Below the pieces are notes generated by a model that was not told where the DNA came from, ran no database searches, and saw nothing but the letters and a program-made list of their open reading frames with translations. A stretch of 64,000 nucleotides of DNA from Treponema sp. (lineage in GTDB: Bacteria > Spirochaetota > Spirochaetia > Treponematales > Treponemataceae). The stretch lies in contig JAFLSN010000008.1 of assembly GCA_022510905.1 (NCBI GenBank), positions 18,344 through 82,343 of the forward strand, written 5' to 3'. Made by a program: the position numbers and the translations under genes. Positions 17,539 to 26,768 of this stretch are shown here, one piece after another; within the stretch, counting starts at the first letter, position 1; each line of letters starts with the position of its first letter.

Positions 17539-18264
17539 TTAATCTTCCATGTCGTTTTCAATGTCGCCATGGAACAGGAACAAATCCTGAATTTTAAGGC
17601 TATAGGTTGAATTCAGCTCGCGGCGGTCAAAGCATTCGCTTACAAGCGGCACACTGAACGCATATGTTATTGGCGTGTACCCCTCCGCAGACACTTCAAG
17701 CGAAAAACGGAACAGTCGGTTCTCTTCTTCATTTTTGGCAAGCACAGGTTTGACCCAAAAGGTGTAGCTTCCCTTTGTGGCGGCAAACGTCTTGCACGGG
17801 TTTGACCAGGTAACATCCATCATTTCGGCGGCGGAGCCTTCCTGTTTGAGCAGTATCGTGGCATCTGCAAGCGGCTCAAACGAGGAGCCGTCCAAAATGT
17901 TCCCCATGAACGTGGGAAAATTGAACACAGGCTGGTTGAACTCCGGCATCATGAAGGCATTTTTGTTGCCCGCCTGATGGTATGGACGCTTTGCGGAGCT
18001 TACCAGCCTCATCCCTTCTATGGCCAGCTTGTCCACATCTGCGGCCAACTGGGAATCGCCCAGCACTTCGCCGTTGTGCGTTACACCGCGGCCGCTGACT
18101 ACATAATGGGGCTGCAGGCGGTTGAGCACAAAACATATGGTGTCAAGACGACAGTTTTTGCAGTCGCAGCTGAGCCATGGAGTTCCACGTGCTTTAACCT
18201 GGTCGTACAGTTCGTTCACACGGGTTATAACCTGTTCTTCCATGACATTATGAATGTTAAGCAT
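17539..18264 (-). CDS. ComFB-domain protein with a C-terminal extension
   Basis: The first about 90 residues match the ComFB family: LNIHNVMEEQVITRVNELYD, a Cys cluster SCDCKNCRLDTICFVLN, and LQPHYVVSGRG. Named after Bacillus late-competence protein ComFB, this domain has more recently been linked to cyclic-dinucleotide binding in other bacteria. The remaining about 150 residues are not part of the family as I know it and look like a beta-rich domain with no recognisable motif. A promoter (18308-18336) and AGGCGGTGG precede the ATG. The gene is followed by the Bax-inhibitor-like gene. Confidence 0.8.
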   Translation of the reverse strand: MLNIHNVMEEQVITRVNELYDQVKARGTPWLSCDCKNCRLDTICFVLNRLQPHYVVSGRGVTHNGEVLGDSQLAADVDKLAIEGMRLVSSAKRPYHQAGNKNAFMMPEFNQPVFNFPTFMGNILDGSSFEPLADATILLKQEGSAAEMMDVTWSNPCKTFAATKGSYTFWVKPVLAKNEEENRLFRFSLEVSAEGYTPITYAFSVPLVSECFDRRELNSTYSLKIQDLFLFHGDIENDMED

Positions 18265-18307
18265 TGTACCACCGCCTAATTCCAATTGAATATTTTAAAG
18301 TAATTTC

Positions 18308-18336
18308 AGTATACCCATGTTCTTTAAAAAATGCAA
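18308..18336 (-). promoter_or_regulatory. Promoter of the ComFB-domain gene
   Basis: TTGCAT (18336-18331) and TATACT (18313-18308) are exactly 17 bases apart on the minus strand. The leader of about 38 bases carries the ribosome site. It lies in the 195-base gap after hslU, where no clear hslU terminator was found. Confidence 0.6.
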
Positions 18337-18480
18337 TACACATTTGCCATGCGAACAACCTTGGCACAAACAAGGACGTGCCACACAACGAACACCGCAA
18401 ACACACTGCCACAGCACAGAGGGCGCACATCCATGAGGGCCTAAAAACACAGCGTCTTTGCGGACATCATCCTGCAATTT

Positions 18481-20034
18481 TTACAGGATATAGCGTTCCA
18501 GATTCTGATCCTGCACCACGTCTTTCAGCTTTTCATCAACATAGGCCTGGTCAATCACTATGGTTTCACCTGCATGTGTGTCGGCATCAAAGCTCAGTTC
18601 CTCCAACACTGTTTCCATGATTGTGTGGAGCCGCCGCGCGCCGATGTTTTCCGCCCGGGAGTTCACGTCCTCGGCGATGGCGGCCATGCGGTCAATCGCT
18701 TCCGGGGAAAATTTGAGCGTGACACCTTCCGTTCCAAGCAACGCCTCGTACTGCTTGATGAGCGCGTTTTTGGGTTCGGTAAGAATCCGCTTGAAGTCTT
18801 CCTTGCAGAGAGCGTCAAGCTCCACACGGAGTGGAAACCGTCCTTGCAGTTCAGGAATCAAGTCGCTCGGCGCACTCACGCTGAACGCCCCGGCACCGAT
18901 AAAAAGGATATGTGTCGTGTTCACCACCCCCCACTTGGTGTTCACATCGCTTCCTTCCACGATGGGGAGAATGTCACGCTGCACACCTTCGCGGCTTACG
19001 TCCTGCCTCCCCCCTTCCCCGCCTTTGGTCGCTATTTTGTCAATTTCATCTATAAAGATGATGCCGCTCTGTTCAACCCTTTTTTTGGCTTCATCGGCAA
19101 CCTTGTCGCTGTCAGTCATGCGGTCAAGATTTTCTGCCATGAGGATATGGCGGGCCTCATGTATTGTAACCGTTTTGCGGCGGTTACGTCCTCCGCTAAG
19201 CATTTCCTGAATGCCACTCAAGCCCTGCTCAATGTCTTCGGGGCTTCCTCCTGAAAAAAGCTCGATGCCCGAAAAACGAGGCTGCTGGTGAACGGTCACT
19301 TCAACGGTGCGGTCTTCGAGCTTTCCCTCGCGGAGCATGCCACGGAATTTTTCGCGAGTGGAATTCTGCTCCTCCGCATCTGCGACTGGCCCGGCAGTTT
19401 CCGCAGGTTCGGCGGCCTCGGATTCACCGGAAGGCTGTTCTGCCTGTGTTCCAGAAGGAGAGCTTATCTGGATAACGCCGCCCTGCACGGGGCTGTCAGA
19501 ACCGAACAGGTTTCCAACAACGCGCAGGCCAGGCGTTTTTTTGGGCTTTTTTTCAGTCTTTTTTGCACTTCCGGGAAGCAGCAGATCGAGAAGATCCTCT
19601 TCAACAAGCGGCTCGCATTTTGCCTTGAGCTTTTCCTGTGTCTCAGCCTTGACCATGTTGTAGCCTACGGCCATGAGATCCCGCACCATGCTTTCCACAT
19701 CGCGGCCCACATAGCCCACTTCAGTGTACTTGGTGGCCTCGACTTTCAGGAACGGAGCACCGCACAGCTTTGCAAGCCGCCGCGCGATTTCTGTTTTGCC
19801 CACACCGGTGGGACCGATCATCAAAATGTTTTTTGGAGCCACTTCGTCCCGAATGTCATCAGGGAGCTTTATGCGCCGCTGGCGGTTTCTGAGTGCAACG
19901 GCAACATGGCGCTTGGCTTTTTTCTGCCCGATGATGTACCCGTCGAGACGCTCCACAATCTGGGCCGGAGTAAGTCCTTCAGGCAGCGTGGTGGCTTCGC
20001 TCTGTCCGGAAGCCGCTTCATTTTTCTGCAACAT
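18481..20034 (-). CDS. hslU: HslU, ATPase subunit of the HslUV protease
   Basis: HslU is the AAA+ unfoldase that feeds substrates to HslV. Visible are the IIGQKKAKRHVAVALRNR N-terminus, Walker A MIGPTGVGKTEIARRLA, the pore loop motif GYVGRD, Walker B IIFIDEIDKIA, the sensor GAFSVSAPSDLIPELQGRFP, and the C-terminal ERYIL tail that docks into HslV. At 517 residues it is about 70 longer than the E. coli protein. The excess is a Pro/Ser/Glu-rich insertion in the I-domain, about residues 160-235. ATG at 20034 is used because GAGG is correctly spaced for it. hslV lies 137 bases upstream. Confidence 0.95.
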   Translation of the reverse strand: MLQKNEAASGQSEATTLPEGLTPAQIVERLDGYIIGQKKAKRHVAVALRNRQRRIKLPDDIRDEVAPKNILMIGPTGVGKTEIARRLAKLCGAPFLKVEATKYTEVGYVGRDVESMVRDLMAVGYNMVKAETQEKLKAKCEPLVEEDLLDLLLPGSAKKTEKKPKKTPGLRVVGNLFGSDSPVQGGVIQISSPSGTQAEQPSGESEAAEPAETAGPVADAEEQNSTREKFRGMLREGKLEDRTVEVTVHQQPRFSGIELFSGGSPEDIEQGLSGIQEMLSGGRNRRKTVTIHEARHILMAENLDRMTDSDKVADEAKKRVEQSGIIFIDEIDKIATKGGEGGRQDVSREGVQRDILPIVEGSDVNTKWGVVNTTHILFIGAGAFSVSAPSDLIPELQGRFPLRVELDALCKEDFKRILTEPKNALIKQYEALLGTEGVTLKFSPEAIDRMAAIAEDVNSRAENIGARRLHTIMETVLEELSFDADTHAGETIVIDQAYVDEKLKDVVQDQNLERYIL

Positions 20035-20171
20035 ATCATTCCTCATTCTGAATGTTGGGGCCGCAAGAACACATGTTCCCGAGCGGCACCCGTATCAAAC
20101 CAAAACCAACGGAAAACGAAAATTACGTGAGCCGAGAGTTCCATCACAGTTTTGCAGCCAAAAACATGCCG

Positions 20172-20714
20172 CTACAGCTCTTCCACGGTGACGGTGCTGT
20201 TCGTGTAGATGCAGATATTCCCAGCAATGCGCAGGGATTTCTCTGCGATTTCTTTGGCGGAAAGGCCGCTTGTTTCCATGTAGGCAAGTGCCGCCGCATA
20301 TGCATAGTTCCCGCCTGAACCAATCGCAAGGATGTCGTTTTCAGGCTCAATCACATCGCCGCTTCCGGAAATGAGCAGAATCTTTTCGCGGTCAGCAACC
20401 AGCAGCATAGCATCGAGTTTGCTCATCATGCGGTCTGTGCGCCACATTTTGGCAAGCTCCACCGCAGAGCGGGTAAGGTCGCCGTTGAACTCTTTAAGCT
20501 TTAGCTCGAACTTGTCAAACAGTGTAAACGCATCTGCGGTAGCTCCTGCAAAGCCAGTGAGTATTTTGCCGTCAAAAATGCGACGCACCTTGTGGGCGTT
20601 CCCCTTCATAACGGTGTCGCCCATCGTTACCTGGCCATCGCCGGCCATCGCCACAGAACCGTTGCGCCTAACGGCGATAACCGTGGTGCTGCGGATTTTT
20701 TCACCTTGTTCCAT
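20172..20714 (-). CDS. hslV: HslV, peptidase subunit of the HslUV protease
   Basis: The 180-residue threonine peptidase shows the family core [23 protein letters not shown], the [25 protein letters not shown] segment and [17 protein letters not shown]. In E. coli the catalytic Thr follows the initiator Met directly. Here it is residue 10, after a short MEQGEKIRS leader that must be removed for activity if this start is right. GAGG lies about 12 bases upstream of the ATG. hslU follows in the same direction. Confidence 0.95.
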   Translation of the reverse strand: MEQGEKIRSTTVIAVRRNGSVAMAGDGQVTMGDTVMKGNAHKVRRIFDGKILTGFAGATADAFTLFDKFELKLKEFNGDLTRSAVELAKMWRTDRMMSKLDAMLLVADREKILLISGSGDVIEPENDILAIGSGGNYAYAAALAYMETSGLSAKEIAEKSLRIAGNICIYTNSTVTVEEL

Positions 20715-20851
20715 AATCGATAAAACCTCAACAAAAGTGCTTCGCTTTTAAATATACCAAAAAAAATGCAAAAGGCAAAGGAATTTCGCTTCAATGTGGC
20801 AGTTTTAAGCAAAACATAAAACAAGGAAGAAAGCGCACGAACGTTCAGAAA

Positions 20852-20888
20852 TCAGCACAGCACGACGCAAACATCGGGCTGTGCTGAC
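20852..20888. repeat. 10-bp inverted repeat, possible fragment of the dispersed repeat
   Basis: TCAGCACAGC and GCTGTGCTGA flank a 17-base loop. No U-run follows on either strand, so a simple terminator is unlikely. The left side (AATCAGCACA followed by CGACGCAAA) matches the left end of the dispersed repeat copies at 46.25 and 52.37 kb. Confidence 0.4.
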
Positions 20889-21081
20889 CAGGAAATGTTC
20901 GGGTTTCAACAAGTCAATGGCCAAAGTAATTTCAAACAAAACCTCTGGCATACATGAAGCCTTAATCCTGTTTTTGCAAAGCGGAGCCATTCAGCGCAAA
21001 CCTAAGACAGCTTCCGAATATTTACGTTCCCGCCATAAATTTTCTCTATAAGTGAATCCCTGAATGTCACGCATGCTTCTA

Positions 21082-21110
21082 TTGACAACAACAAGCGGAC
21101 ATGATACGAT
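21082..21110 (+). promoter_or_regulatory. Promoter of trpE
   Basis: TTGACA (21082) and TACGAT (21105) are 17 bases apart. The leader of about 30 bases carries AGGAG before the ATG at 21147 and is too short for a classical attenuator. Confidence 0.6.
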
Positions 21111-21146
21111 GTTTCTATAAACAGAAACACAGGAGCGAAACCCACC

Positions 21147-22622
21147 ATGGCAGCACGTACAGACGGAATATATCTCAACCTCCCGAGCGACCGGTACACG
21201 CCGTTTTCTCTGGCGCGCAAAATCGGGGCAAAGGCAATCCTTGAAAGCGCACGGTTCAACATGGGAAAGGAGCGCTACTCGATTCTTCTTGCGGAGGAAG
21301 CGTTCCACATAGTGCAGGACGATGAAGGAATCGCGTTCATAATAGACGGGCGCAGGGTTCCTTTCACCGAGCCTGTATCCGGCACAGACGGCAAGCCTGA
21401 GATGATTGCGCCAGGAAGCACGGTTCCGCATACGCCTGACATTCTCGATGCGCTATTGTATGTGGCAAAGGAAAACGAGCTTCCCGTAAAAAACGACGGC
21501 ACAGTAATTCCAGTGCCAGCAAGCGGCGTGGGCTATCTGGGCTACGAGTTCTGCGCACGGTGCGACACAATAAGGCTCGCTCCCCAGACAGACGAGCTCC
21601 GCATTCCAGAAAGCGAGTTCATCGTGGGACATCTGTACATCGTGTTCGACCACTTCACAGAGACGCTCCACATTTTTGCTCTCAACTACACCGAACACCA
21701 GATAGACCTGCAGAAAGCGGTTGGCAACCTGAAGACCCGGCTCGGCGACCTTGATTTCTCATACCTTGCGCCACCAGAAGAGCCCAAGCCGTGCCGCACG
21801 CTCACGGATCTTTCACGGTGCGAGGCCGAGTACAAGGAAAAGGTTGTCGAGCTAAAAAAGCACATAGTGGCTGGAAACATCTTTCAGGCTGTGCCTTCCC
21901 GCAGGTTGCAGCTTGAATGTGAAAGCTCCGCGTTGGAGATATACCGCCGGCTCCGCTCCGTAAACCCTTCGCCCTATCTCGTGTACCTCGACTTCGGCGA
22001 CCGGCAGCTCATAGGCTCAAGTCCAGAAAGCCTGGTTCGTGTGCGCGAGGGGGTGGCATCAATCAGGCCCATCGCGGGCACACGCAGGCGTGGAAAAGAC
22101 GCTGCAGAAGACGAAGCGCTCAAAGCAAACCTTCTTTCAGACCCCAAGGAAAAAAGCGAACATCTAATGCTTGTTGACCTTGCGCGGAACGACCTGGGGC
22201 GCGTCTGCGAGGCCGGCAGCGTGAACGTAACGCGCTACATGGACTGCGAGTATTTCAGCCATGTGATGCATTTGGTGAGCGATGTGGAAGGCAAGGTGAA
22301 AGGAGGAATGAAGCAGATTCAGGTGCTGCGCTCGGCATTCCCTGCGGGCACGGTGTCAGGCTCTCCAAAAATCAGCGCGATTGAAATACTGAGCGGCCTT
22401 GAAAAGGTTAAGCGGCGCTTTTACGCAGGCGCAATCGGCTATTTGCAGAGTTCAGGAGACCTGGACTTCTGCATCGGAATCCGCTGCGCGCTAAGGCAAG
22501 GCTCCACATGGACGTTGCAGGCTGGCGGTGGAATTGTTTATGACTCAAACCCCGACCGCGAGTGGGAGGAAACAAATGAAAAGCTTGGAGCCCTTAGAAC
22601 AGTCTTGGAAGGCGTAAACTAG
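21147..22622 (+). CDS. trpE: Anthranilate synthase component I
   Basis: TrpE converts chorismate to anthranilate with ammonia supplied by TrpG, the first committed step of tryptophan synthesis. The 491-residue protein has the N-terminal regulatory domain and the chorismate-binding domain with IFQAVPSRRLQLE, LIGSSPESLVRV, SIRPIAGTRRRGKDAAEDE, KEKSEHLMLVDLARNDLGRV, SAFPAGTVSGSPKISA and LQAGGGIVYDSNP. The PIAGTRRRG form favours TrpE over the related PabB or isochorismate synthase. No trpG or other trp gene is adjacent, which is unusual. Confidence 0.9.
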   Translation: MAARTDGIYLNLPSDRYTPFSLARKIGAKAILESARFNMGKERYSILLAEEAFHIVQDDEGIAFIIDGRRVPFTEPVSGTDGKPEMIAPGSTVPHTPDILDALLYVAKENELPVKNDGTVIPVPASGVGYLGYEFCARCDTIRLAPQTDELRIPESEFIVGHLYIVFDHFTETLHIFALNYTEHQIDLQKAVGNLKTRLGDLDFSYLAPPEEPKPCRTLTDLSRCEAEYKEKVVELKKHIVAGNIFQAVPSRRLQLECESSALEIYRRLRSVNPSPYLVYLDFGDRQLIGSSPESLVRVREGVASIRPIAGTRRRGKDAAEDEALKANLLSDPKEKSEHLMLVDLARNDLGRVCEAGSVNVTRYMDCEYFSHVMHLVSDVEGKVKGGMKQIQVLRSAFPAGTVSGSPKISAIEILSGLEKVKRRFYAGAIGYLQSSGDLDFCIGIRCALRQGSTWTLQAGGGIVYDSNPDREWEETNEKLGALRTVLEGVN

Positions 22623-22696
22623 GACACGGTATTCCTCTCCAAAAAGAAACAACGGCACATGTGCCCGTACCGGGCTTCCCTGCGTCTGCATGCCAG

Positions 22697-24307
22697 CTAC
22701 AAGGAATCCGCAAGGGCCAGCACACGCTTGGCTTTTTTTGCATTTGCGTTCGCAGTTTTTTTGCGGTAATAGCCGGGCTTTTTGCTGCCGTCCGCTGTGC
22801 CGCCGGCAGATTTAAGGCGTTCTTCGTTTTCCCGGGCGGCGGCATCCTCATCGTCGGCAGCAATCGCTTCAACAGCGGCGCGCACGCTCTGGTAACGGCC
22901 TTTAGCAAATATGTCCAGTCCCGTTCCTTGCGTGGCTACATCCGAGCTGGCAATGTATTCGGCGCATATGTCGCTGAATTCCGCCCTGCCGTATTTTGCG
23001 AACTCTTTTCCAAGAGCATAGCGAAGAGACTTCCTTGTGTCGTTTTTCAGCGAATCCCTTGCAAGCGCAATCACTTCCGCAGTGCCGGCGTTGTTCTGCT
23101 CCAGCAGGGCCGCCGCAACTTTCACTTTTACACTGTCGCCAGTTTTTTTGTCGTTCAAGAGACCGATCAGATATTCGTTGCCTTCCGCAGTGTTCAGCTT
23201 GGCAAGCACTTCATAGCATTTTTCTTTTATCTGGCGCTGCTCCTTGCTGTCCTTGCAGCGGTACACCAGATACGGAGCGGCGGCACCCATGCCGCGCGTT
23301 TCAACAGAAGCTATGGCCTCAAGACGCACTTTATACTGGCTGTCTCGCAGGGCCTGAATTATGACCCCATCGGCACGCTGATCCGAAAAATGAGAAAGCC
23401 CCTTCAACACATACACGCGCAGATTTGGGTCGTCGTCTTCGAACAGGTCAAGAAGAATATCTTCGGACTCCGGCTTTTCCATTGCGCCGATGGCCTCCGC
23501 CGCGTACATGCGCACAAACGTGTTTTCGTTTTCATCCTGCGCTATCTCAGAGAGCCTGTCCCATGTTTCCACCGCCTTGATCCTGCCGAGCACCTTCATT
23601 AGCGCCTGCCTCTGTGAAACGGTAAGGTCGTCGCGGTCAAGGTAACTTGCCAAAAACAGCGCCTCGTCAGTGCCGCCGATTTCGCCCAGACAGGCAAGCG
23701 CCCCGTCAAAATACTGCTCGTCCTCTTTGTCTACGAGAGTGACAAGTCCGGGAAGCGCCGCCACACATTCAACAGCGGCTGCGTATTTAAAGCAAGCGTC
23801 AACGGTGTCGCGTTTCTGGTCGTAGGGATCGTTTATCACTTCGCAGGCATAGTCCTCAAGGCACGGATCTTTGAGCTTGGCGAAATAGTCAAGAATCTTG
23901 CACCGTATGGACGGATTTTTTGTTTCCTGAAACAGGTCATAGATGGGCTCCACAAACCGAAGATCCCCGTTTTTGCTGATTTCATCAATCTGGTTTGCGA
24001 TTTCTTCTTCAAGGCCGTATCTGAATGTGTCGGTCACGTCCTTTACATAGTCGTCGCCGGCATGTTCTCCCGTGCGTTCCGCAGAAAGCGCCGCCGCTTC
24101 CTTTGCCACAGGCTTGGGGCGCTTGGCTTCAGGATAGATTTTCTCGCGGGAGACTATGGCTTTTATATTTGCGTCCTGTCCTGAGCCGCCTGAAGTTTTT
24201 TCCTGCGGAAGAAACTCAACCTCGTGCTCATCTTCCAGGTCCTGGGCTGGCAGGGCTGCAACACAAAGGCAGCAGAGCACGGCCATGAACAGTCCTCTTT
24301 GTTTCAT
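22697..24307 (-). CDS. Secreted HEAT-repeat protein
   Basis: This 536-residue protein has an N-terminal signal peptide (cleavage near AALPAQ) and then an acidic, disordered stretch. From about residue 90 to 470 it consists of helical repeats of about 35 residues that read as HEAT repeats, for example DDDPNLRVYVLKGLSHFSDQ and DSQYKVRLEAIASVETRGMG. The tail is Lys/Ala-rich. Such proteins act as protein-binding scaffolds, probably in the periplasm here. No enzymatic motif is visible. It lies downstream of tgt in the same direction and converges with trpE. GGGAGG is about 12 bases from the ATG. Confidence 0.8.
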   Translation of the reverse strand: MKQRGLFMAVLCCLCVAALPAQDLEDEHEVEFLPQEKTSGGSGQDANIKAIVSREKIYPEAKRPKPVAKEAAALSAERTGEHAGDDYVKDVTDTFRYGLEEEIANQIDEISKNGDLRFVEPIYDLFQETKNPSIRCKILDYFAKLKDPCLEDYACEVINDPYDQKRDTVDACFKYAAAVECVAALPGLVTLVDKEDEQYFDGALACLGEIGGTDEALFLASYLDRDDLTVSQRQALMKVLGRIKAVETWDRLSEIAQDENENTFVRMYAAEAIGAMEKPESEDILLDLFEDDDPNLRVYVLKGLSHFSDQRADGVIIQALRDSQYKVRLEAIASVETRGMGAAAPYLVYRCKDSKEQRQIKEKCYEVLAKLNTAEGNEYLIGLLNDKKTGDSVKVKVAAALLEQNNAGTAEVIALARDSLKNDTRKSLRYALGKEFAKYGRAEFSDICAEYIASSDVATQGTGLDIFAKGRYQSVRAAVEAIAADDEDAAARENEERLKSAGGTADGSKKPGYYRKKTANANAKKAKRVLALADSL

Positions 24308-24403
24308 TCTGTACAGAATCCTCCCAGTTCAGTTTATACAAAACGGCCTAAAGTTACAACCCTGCGACATGCCGCAAGCCTTCGGCCACCATACATACCT
24401 TCA

Positions 24404-25537
24404 CTAAACCGACTTTGACCGGAATTGTTTCAAAAATTCGGCGCGGTAAAGGGACAGGCGATCCTGCCTGATGGCTTCACGAATTTCCTGCATAAGGGTG
24501 TGTAAAAAATACAGGTTGTGGTAACTCGCGAGCATGGCCGAAAGGATTTCCTGCTCTTTGAACAGGTGGCGAAGATATGCGCGGCTGTAGGTGCGGCACA
24601 CCTTGCACGTGCACTGTGTGTCGATGGGGCTAAAGTCGCGGGCAAAACGCTCCTGTTTTATGGAAAGCATTCCGCTGTGCGTGAAATAGGATCCGTTCCG
24701 TGCGTTGCGAGTAGGAAGCACGCAGTCGAACATGTCAATGCCGTCTGACACCGCCTCAAGAATATATTCGGGGGTTCCGATTCCCATCACGTAACGGGGT
24801 TTTTCGCGTGGCAGAAAAGGCACAGTATATTGCAGCTTTTCGGCGAACAGCTCCGCCGGCTCACCTACGCTAAGGCCGCCGATGGCAATGCCGGGACTGT
24901 CAAGGCTCGCCACAAACTGGGCACTTTCTTTTCTGAGGTCATCAAAAAAATTGCCTTGCACAATAGGAAACAGGGCGCCACGGTAGCCATCAGCCACTGC
25001 ATGGCACCAGGCGGTGTTGGCACGGATAGCCCAGTCAGATGTAATGCGGAGGGCACGCTCTGCTTCTTCGCGCGTAACGCCGTATCCCGTGCACACATCA
25101 AGCTGCATCTGGATGTCGGAATTGAGCAGCACCTGCGTCTGCACCACGTTTTCCGGCGTGAACAGGTGGCGGCTTCCATCGATGTGGCTCTGGAACATCA
25201 CGCCCTCCTCCGTGATTTTGCGCAGGGCCGCAAGAGAAAACACCTGAAAGCCGCCTGAATCAGTCAAAAAATTGTGCGGCCATCTTGTAAAGCCGTGGAG
25301 TCCACCCGCGTCATGCACCAAACCTGCCCCGGGCCGCAGGTACAGGTGGTAGGTGTTCGCGAGTATGATCTCAAAGCCGATTTCGTCAAGGTCGTCCTTG
25401 GTGAGAGCTTTTACATCTCCGTTTGTGCCCACAGGCATGAACACGGGAGTCTGCACCGTGCCATGGGCCAGATGCAGCGTACCTGTCCGCGCAAGGCTGG
25501 TTGCATCCTGATGCTGTAGTTCAAAAAAATGTTCCAT
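24404..25537 (-). CDS. tgt: Queuine tRNA-ribosyltransferase
   Basis: Tgt exchanges guanine 34 for the queuine precursor in tRNAs for Asp, Asn, His and Tyr. The 377-residue protein carries TPVFMPVGTNGDVKALT, the catalytic region FLTDSGGFQVFSLA, QLDVCTGYGV, GIAIGGLSVGEP, YVMGIGTPEYILEAV and DCVLPTRNARNG. The zinc site is CTCKVCRTYSRAYLRHLF plus a His about 25 residues further on. The ATG at 25537 follows a G-rich ribosome site. Longer frames upstream lack family similarity. It may be the last gene of the M16-dut-lptF-lptG operon, 160 bases after lptG. Confidence 0.95.
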   Translation of the reverse strand: MEHFFELQHQDATSLARTGTLHLAHGTVQTPVFMPVGTNGDVKALTKDDLDEIGFEIILANTYHLYLRPGAGLVHDAGGLHGFTRWPHNFLTDSGGFQVFSLAALRKITEEGVMFQSHIDGSRHLFTPENVVQTQVLLNSDIQMQLDVCTGYGVTREEAERALRITSDWAIRANTAWCHAVADGYRGALFPIVQGNFFDDLRKESAQFVASLDSPGIAIGGLSVGEPAELFAEKLQYTVPFLPREKPRYVMGIGTPEYILEAVSDGIDMFDCVLPTRNARNGSYFTHSGMLSIKQERFARDFSPIDTQCTCKVCRTYSRAYLRHLFKEQEILSAMLASYHNLYFLHTLMQEIREAIRQDRLSLYRAEFLKQFRSKSV

Positions 25538-25697
25538 AAAATCTGATCCCCCCCTGCCTTCAGCTTTGCCACAACCAGCGGCACCGCAAAAAAAGCCTCG
25601 TAAAAATACGCGCCAGTCCGAACGCTCAATGCGGGCCCGGACACAAGTGGCACACTTCCGCTTGTGCTTCTGCCTGCACAACTATTACCTGCGGATT

Positions 25698-26768
25698 CTA
25701 TGTCCGAGCATATTTTAAAAGCATGATGCTTAAAAAAATAAAAAATATCACAGGAAACCATGCCCCCATGAGAGGCGGTATAGTTTCAAACTTGGCCATG
25801 AGCATGGTGACCATCTGCATGATGTAGAACAGCACGGTCGCCGCTATGCTAGACGCAAGTGAAATGAGCAGCACGTTTTTGCGTGTTTTTCCGCTGAGCC
25901 CAATCGCCAGAAACACCACGATGAACACCACAAACGGAAAGGCGTATTTTTTGTAATACAGCGACCGTGCTTCCGCGCTCGGAAGCCCCGCCTTTTGCAG
26001 ATGGGCAATATAGGCCCGTGCTTCGCGGGTATTAACACCTTCAACAGAAATGGTGTTGTTGCGGAATGTCTCAGGCGGCTCGTCAAGCCGTGCCAGCAGC
26101 TCAGCCTCGGGCGGACCGGTTACAACTTCATCGTCATTCAGCTGATACTGCATGCCGCTGCTGAGCTTCCAGCGGCCGTCAACCCATATGGCGCTTTCGG
26201 CCCTCAGCACCGCAACCAGCTCATGCTCCGGAGTCCTGAAAATCACGAACATATTGTACAGGCGTTCAAGGCCATTGTCAAAATAGTCAGCCTTGTAGAT
26301 GACATTTCCTTCGTCGGCCATAACCACAATCTTGTCGTTGTTGAGCGACTGTTCTTTCTGGAGCACTTTCTGCTGGAGTGCCTGTTTTTTCGCGTAGTAG
26401 GGGTTCACGAAATTGTCTTCAAACAGAAAAAGCCCCACGCTCATAAACACAGACACAACCAGGAGTGGCACGGTAAACTTGAACAGCGACACGCCCGACG
26501 CGAAAACTGCAAGCAGCTCGTTTTTTGCATACAGGTCGCTCAGCGTGTATGCGGTGGCAAACAGCACAGCAACAGGCACCGCATACCACACGGTTTTGGG
26601 AATGTAGTACAGCAGGATCTGCACCACCTGCTCGGACTGCACCTCCTTTGAAATATAGTTCCACAAATTCATGAGCAAATCGGTGAGCAGCAGGATGAGC
26701 ACAAAAAATGCGAGCGCCCCAAAAAACACCGCAAAAAAATGCCGCAACAGATAGAGAACCAGTTTCAT
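25698..26768 (-). CDS. lptG: LptF/LptG-family permease (second copy)
   Basis: The 356-residue protein has the YjgP/YjgQ layout: three N-terminal transmembrane helices, a periplasmic jellyroll-like domain of about 150 residues and three C-terminal helices. Family features include YYIPKTVWYAVPVAVLFATAYTLSDLYAKNELLA and the C-terminal FPFVVFIVVFLAIGLS. With LptB2 such proteins extract lipids or lipoglycans from the inner membrane for transport to the outer membrane. Its ATG overlaps the stop of the preceding lptF gene by 4 bases. lptF or lptG naming is interchangeable here. Confidence 0.85.
   Translation of the reverse strand: MKLVLYLLRHFFAVFFGALAFFVLILLLTDLLMNLWNYISKEVQSEQVVQILLYYIPKTVWYAVPVAVLFATAYTLSDLYAKNELLAVFASGVSLFKFTVPLLVVSVFMSVGLFLFEDNFVNPYYAKKQALQQKVLQKEQSLNNDKIVVMADEGNVIYKADYFDNGLERLYNMFVIFRTPEHELVAVLRAESAIWVDGRWKLSSGMQYQLNDDEVVTGPPEAELLARLDEPPETFRNNTISVEGVNTREARAYIAHLQKAGLPSAEARSLYYKKYAFPFVVFIVVFLAIGLSGKTRKNVLLISLASSIAATVLFYIMQMVTMLMAKFETIPPLMGAWFPVIFFIFLSIMLLKYART

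Larger units (their letters stand above)
20715..21146. other. Divergent intergenic region between hslV and trpE
   Basis: These 432 bases hold no convincing gene. They contain the hslV promoter (TTGCCT 20778-20773, TATATT 20756-20751, 16-base spacer), a 10-bp inverted repeat at 20852-20888 and the trpE promoter. The stretch 20889-21080 shows nothing I can name. I looked for a trp leader peptide or terminator-type attenuator before trpE and saw none. Confidence 0.6.

Noticed and set aside
19288..20130. 280-codon plus-strand frame opposite hslU
   Set aside because: It is a shadow of hslU without start signals.
20852..20888. Transcription terminator between hslV and trpE
   Set aside because: The stem is strong but no U-run follows on either strand.
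21000..21146. trp leader peptide and attenuator
   Set aside because: The promoter lies only about 37 bases before the ATG, and no Trp-rich short frame or terminator is present.
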